Shown: positions 5,996 through 7,148 of the stretch, piece by piece | Layout of the letters: the number at the start of each line of letters is the position of its first letter | Numbering within the stretch: the first letter of the stretch is position 1 | Assembly: GCA_029261675.1 (NCBI GenBank) | Contig: JAJDBA010000188.1 | Span: 1 to 7,148, forward strand | From: Nitrospinaceae bacterium | GTDB taxonomy: Bacteria > Nitrospinota > Nitrospinia > Nitrospinales > VA-1 | DNA length: 7,148 nucleotides | Direction of reading: 5' to 3' | Notes under the pieces: generated by a model | Database searches by the model: none | What the model saw: the letters and a program-made list of their open reading frames with translations, nothing else | Told to the model about the DNA's origin: nothing | Program-made: the position numbers and the translations under genes

Positions 5996-6763
5996 TCACC
6001 TCCAGCGATTCGAGTCCAGAGTGCGATGGCAAAGGAAAAGTCCAAAAATAATAAAGGACAGGTAATAAGCGATATCGCTGGTTTCTATTATGCCTTTTAA
6101 AAATCGATCCAAATGCTCAATGATGGAAAGGTATTCGAGAACTTGCCCGGTTGTGGAACCTGCCGTCTGGGCACCCCATCCAATGACCCACATGAAAAGG
6201 GAAAAACCGAAAGTAATTACCGCAGCAACGATTTGATTTTCAGTCAATGAAGATGCAAACACGCCCACCGACACATAACATCCGGCCATGAGCAGTATGC
6301 CCAGGTAACCTGTTAACACGGGGCCAATATCGGGTTCGCTAATGAAGAACAAAAATCCGACAGAGTAACTGGACAAGAGAATCATCAATGTCACCACTAT
6401 CATGCAGGCGAGAAATTTTCCGAAAACGATTTCTTTTAAATGCACAGGTGAAGAAAGTAGCAAGCGAAAGGTTTTTGATTTCTTTTCCTCGGAAAAACTG
6501 CGCATGGTGATGATGGGGATTATTAACAATAAAACCACCGCCATGTTTTGAAAGCTCGGTTCAATGACCATCTCATTTATATTCAGGCCCATGCCCATTT
6601 GCTGGAATTGCCCCGATTGCATGCTCTGCATGCTGAAAAAATTGAGTATATTTATAAAAATAAAACTGTAGAGAATTAAAAAAACGGTGGTGACCACATA
6701 GAAAATGGGTGAGTTGAAAAATGAACCCAGATCTCTTTTCGCTACGATCCAACTGTTTTTCAT
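5996..6763 (-). CDS. ABC-2 type transporter permease (GldF-like)
   Basis: The 255-residue membrane subunit has about six hydrophobic segments (about 20-40, 72-87, 115-140, 148-170, 177-196, 231-246), the usual ABC-2 layout. The cytoplasmic coupling region MRSFSEEKKSKTFRLLLSSP (87-106) matches the family pattern RxFxEExxxGTxExLLxSP, with K-T-F-R in place of the usual G-T-x-E. A Met/Gln-rich stretch (45-58) lies in the first external loop. It should form the pore with the ATPase encoded just upstream, whose stop overlaps this ATG as ATGA; AAGGA lies about 9 bases ahead of the start. The protein ends in NRWR, typical for this group. Transport direction and substrate cannot be told; the family exports or flips lipids, polysaccharides or drugs, or serves surface assembly. 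Confidence 0.93.
   Translation of the reverse strand: MKNSWIVAKRDLGSFFNSPIFYVVTTVFLILYSFIFINILNFFSMQSMQSGQFQQMGMGLNINEMVIEPSFQNMAVVLLLIIPIITMRSFSEEKKSKTFRLLLSSPVHLKEIVFGKFLACMIVVTLMILLSSYSVGFLFFISEPDIGPVLTGYLGILLMAGCYVSVGVFASSLTENQIVAAVITFGFSLFMWVIGWGAQTAGSTTGQVLEYLSIIEHLDRFLKGIIETSDIAYYLSFIIFGLFLCHRTLDSNRWR
5997..6003 (-). promoter_or_regulatory. Strong ribosome binding site of the GldG-like gene
   Basis: GGAGGTG on the minus strand, five bases ahead of the ATG at 5989-5991, is the best Shine-Dalgarno match in the window. It decides the start of the GldG-like protein. It contains part of the TGA stop of the permease gene, so translation of the two is probably coupled. Confidence 0.85.
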
Positions 6764-7148
6764 GCGGCGGGTTCCTTTTCTTCAAGAGTGAGCTTGAGGA
6801 ATATGTCTTCGAGTGTCATAGAGACGGGTTTGAGTTCTATAATTCCCCAGTGGTTTTCAAGAGCCAGCTTTGCAATATCGTCTTGAAGGTTTGACCGCAA
6901 CCCACATTCAATAAAGAATTGATTCTCTTCTTCGGATGAAACAGAAAGAACTTGGTCGACGTTATTTAGTTTTTCAATGATAGCGTCTTCAGAATTTCTC
7001 ACGGTTAAGGAGAGTCGTTCGCTTTTCCTTAAAGAAGCCGTCAACCCTCCCAGAGAATCTACTGCCGCAATTTCCCCTTCATTTATAATAATCACGCGTT
7101 TGCAGATCTGAGTGATTTCGGGGAGGATATGTGAGCTAAGAATAATGG
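6760..7148 (-). CDS. ABC transporter ATP-binding protein (GldA-like), partial (N-terminus beyond the window)
   Basis: The last 128 or so residues of an ABC ATPase are visible. The frame runs to the right edge, where it reads IILSSHILPEITQICKRV; the histidine at 7129-7131 is the switch (H-loop) histidine, and the CKRVIIINEGEI stretch is the usual end of the nucleotide-binding domain. Walker A, the signature and Walker B lie outside the window. The rest (about 85 residues) is the C-terminal regulatory extension found in ABC-2 ATPases of the NatA/GldA type, ending in SMTLEDIFLKLT. It should power the ABC-2 permease encoded next, whose start overlaps its stop by ATGA. A GTG at 7093-7095 could be mistaken for a start but is internal. 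Confidence 0.93.
   Translation of the reverse strand, partial: IILSSHILPEITQICKRVIIINEGEIAAVDSLGGLTASLRKSERLSLTVRNSEDAIIEKLNNVDQVLSVSSEEENQFFIECGLRSNLQDDIAKLALENHWGIIELKPVSMTLEDIFLKLTLEEKEPAA

Noticed and set aside
5992..6045. Upstream start for the GldG-like protein
   Set aside because: It lies within the permease gene and has no ribosome site, whereas GGAGGTG stands ideally before the ATG at 5989-5991.
7093..7095. GTG as start of a 111-residue protein
   Set aside because: The frame is open to the window edge and the residues before it are the H-loop region of an ABC ATPase, so the GTG is an internal valine codon.

Overview
The window is about 7.1 kb of bacterial DNA of moderate, slightly AT-leaning composition. 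Every gene I can support lies on the minus strand, so it is best read from right to left. Two genes run off the edges: an ABC ATPase on the right and an aldo/keto reductase on the left. The gene set is a GldA/GldF/GldG-like ABC-2 system followed by a DUF4340 protein, a two-domain Nfu-type scaffold, a trimeric dUTPase and an aldo/keto reductase. It suggests a free-living Gram-negative bacterium. Deltaproteobacteria-like lineages or Nitrospinota would fit, but this is an impression from gene content and no taxonomic marker is present.

Right half (2699-7148): a tightly packed four-gene operon. The ATPase C-terminus (6760-7148) overlaps the ABC-2 permease (5996-6763) by ATGA. The permease stop lies inside the strong GGAGGTG ribosome site of the GldG-like membrane protein (4435-5991). 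That gene in turn overlaps the DUF4340 protein (2699-4438) by ATGA. ATPase and permease should form the transporter core. The GldG-like protein and the membrane-anchored DUF4340 protein should be its extracytoplasmic partners. The DUF4340 protein shows a regular internal repeat of about 134 residues present four times.

Middle (1975-2698): about 700 bases without a recognisable gene. A strong minus-strand intrinsic terminator (1975-2022) closes the stretch. Two minus-strand promoter-like sites (2483-2511 and 2554-2579) lie upstream, with an 84-codon orphan reading frame (2072-2326) between. It may be a separate small transcription unit, either a short unknown protein or a structured RNA, or only the operon's 3' trailer. 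Several inverted repeats lie in it.

Left part (1-1963): dut (1507-1926) starts just past the terminator with its own TATAAT box, then a NifU-like scaffold gene (811-1437), also with a TATAAT box, and a truncated aldo/keto reductase gene (1-595). These look like housekeeping functions: dUTP removal, Fe-S cluster delivery and a redox enzyme of unknown substrate. A cluster of alternative stem-loops lies between the scaffold gene and the reductase gene.

The most interesting parts are the four-fold repeat in the DUF4340 protein, the whole GldA/F/G-DUF4340 cassette as a poorly characterised envelope ABC system, and the orphan transcription unit at about 1975-2511.
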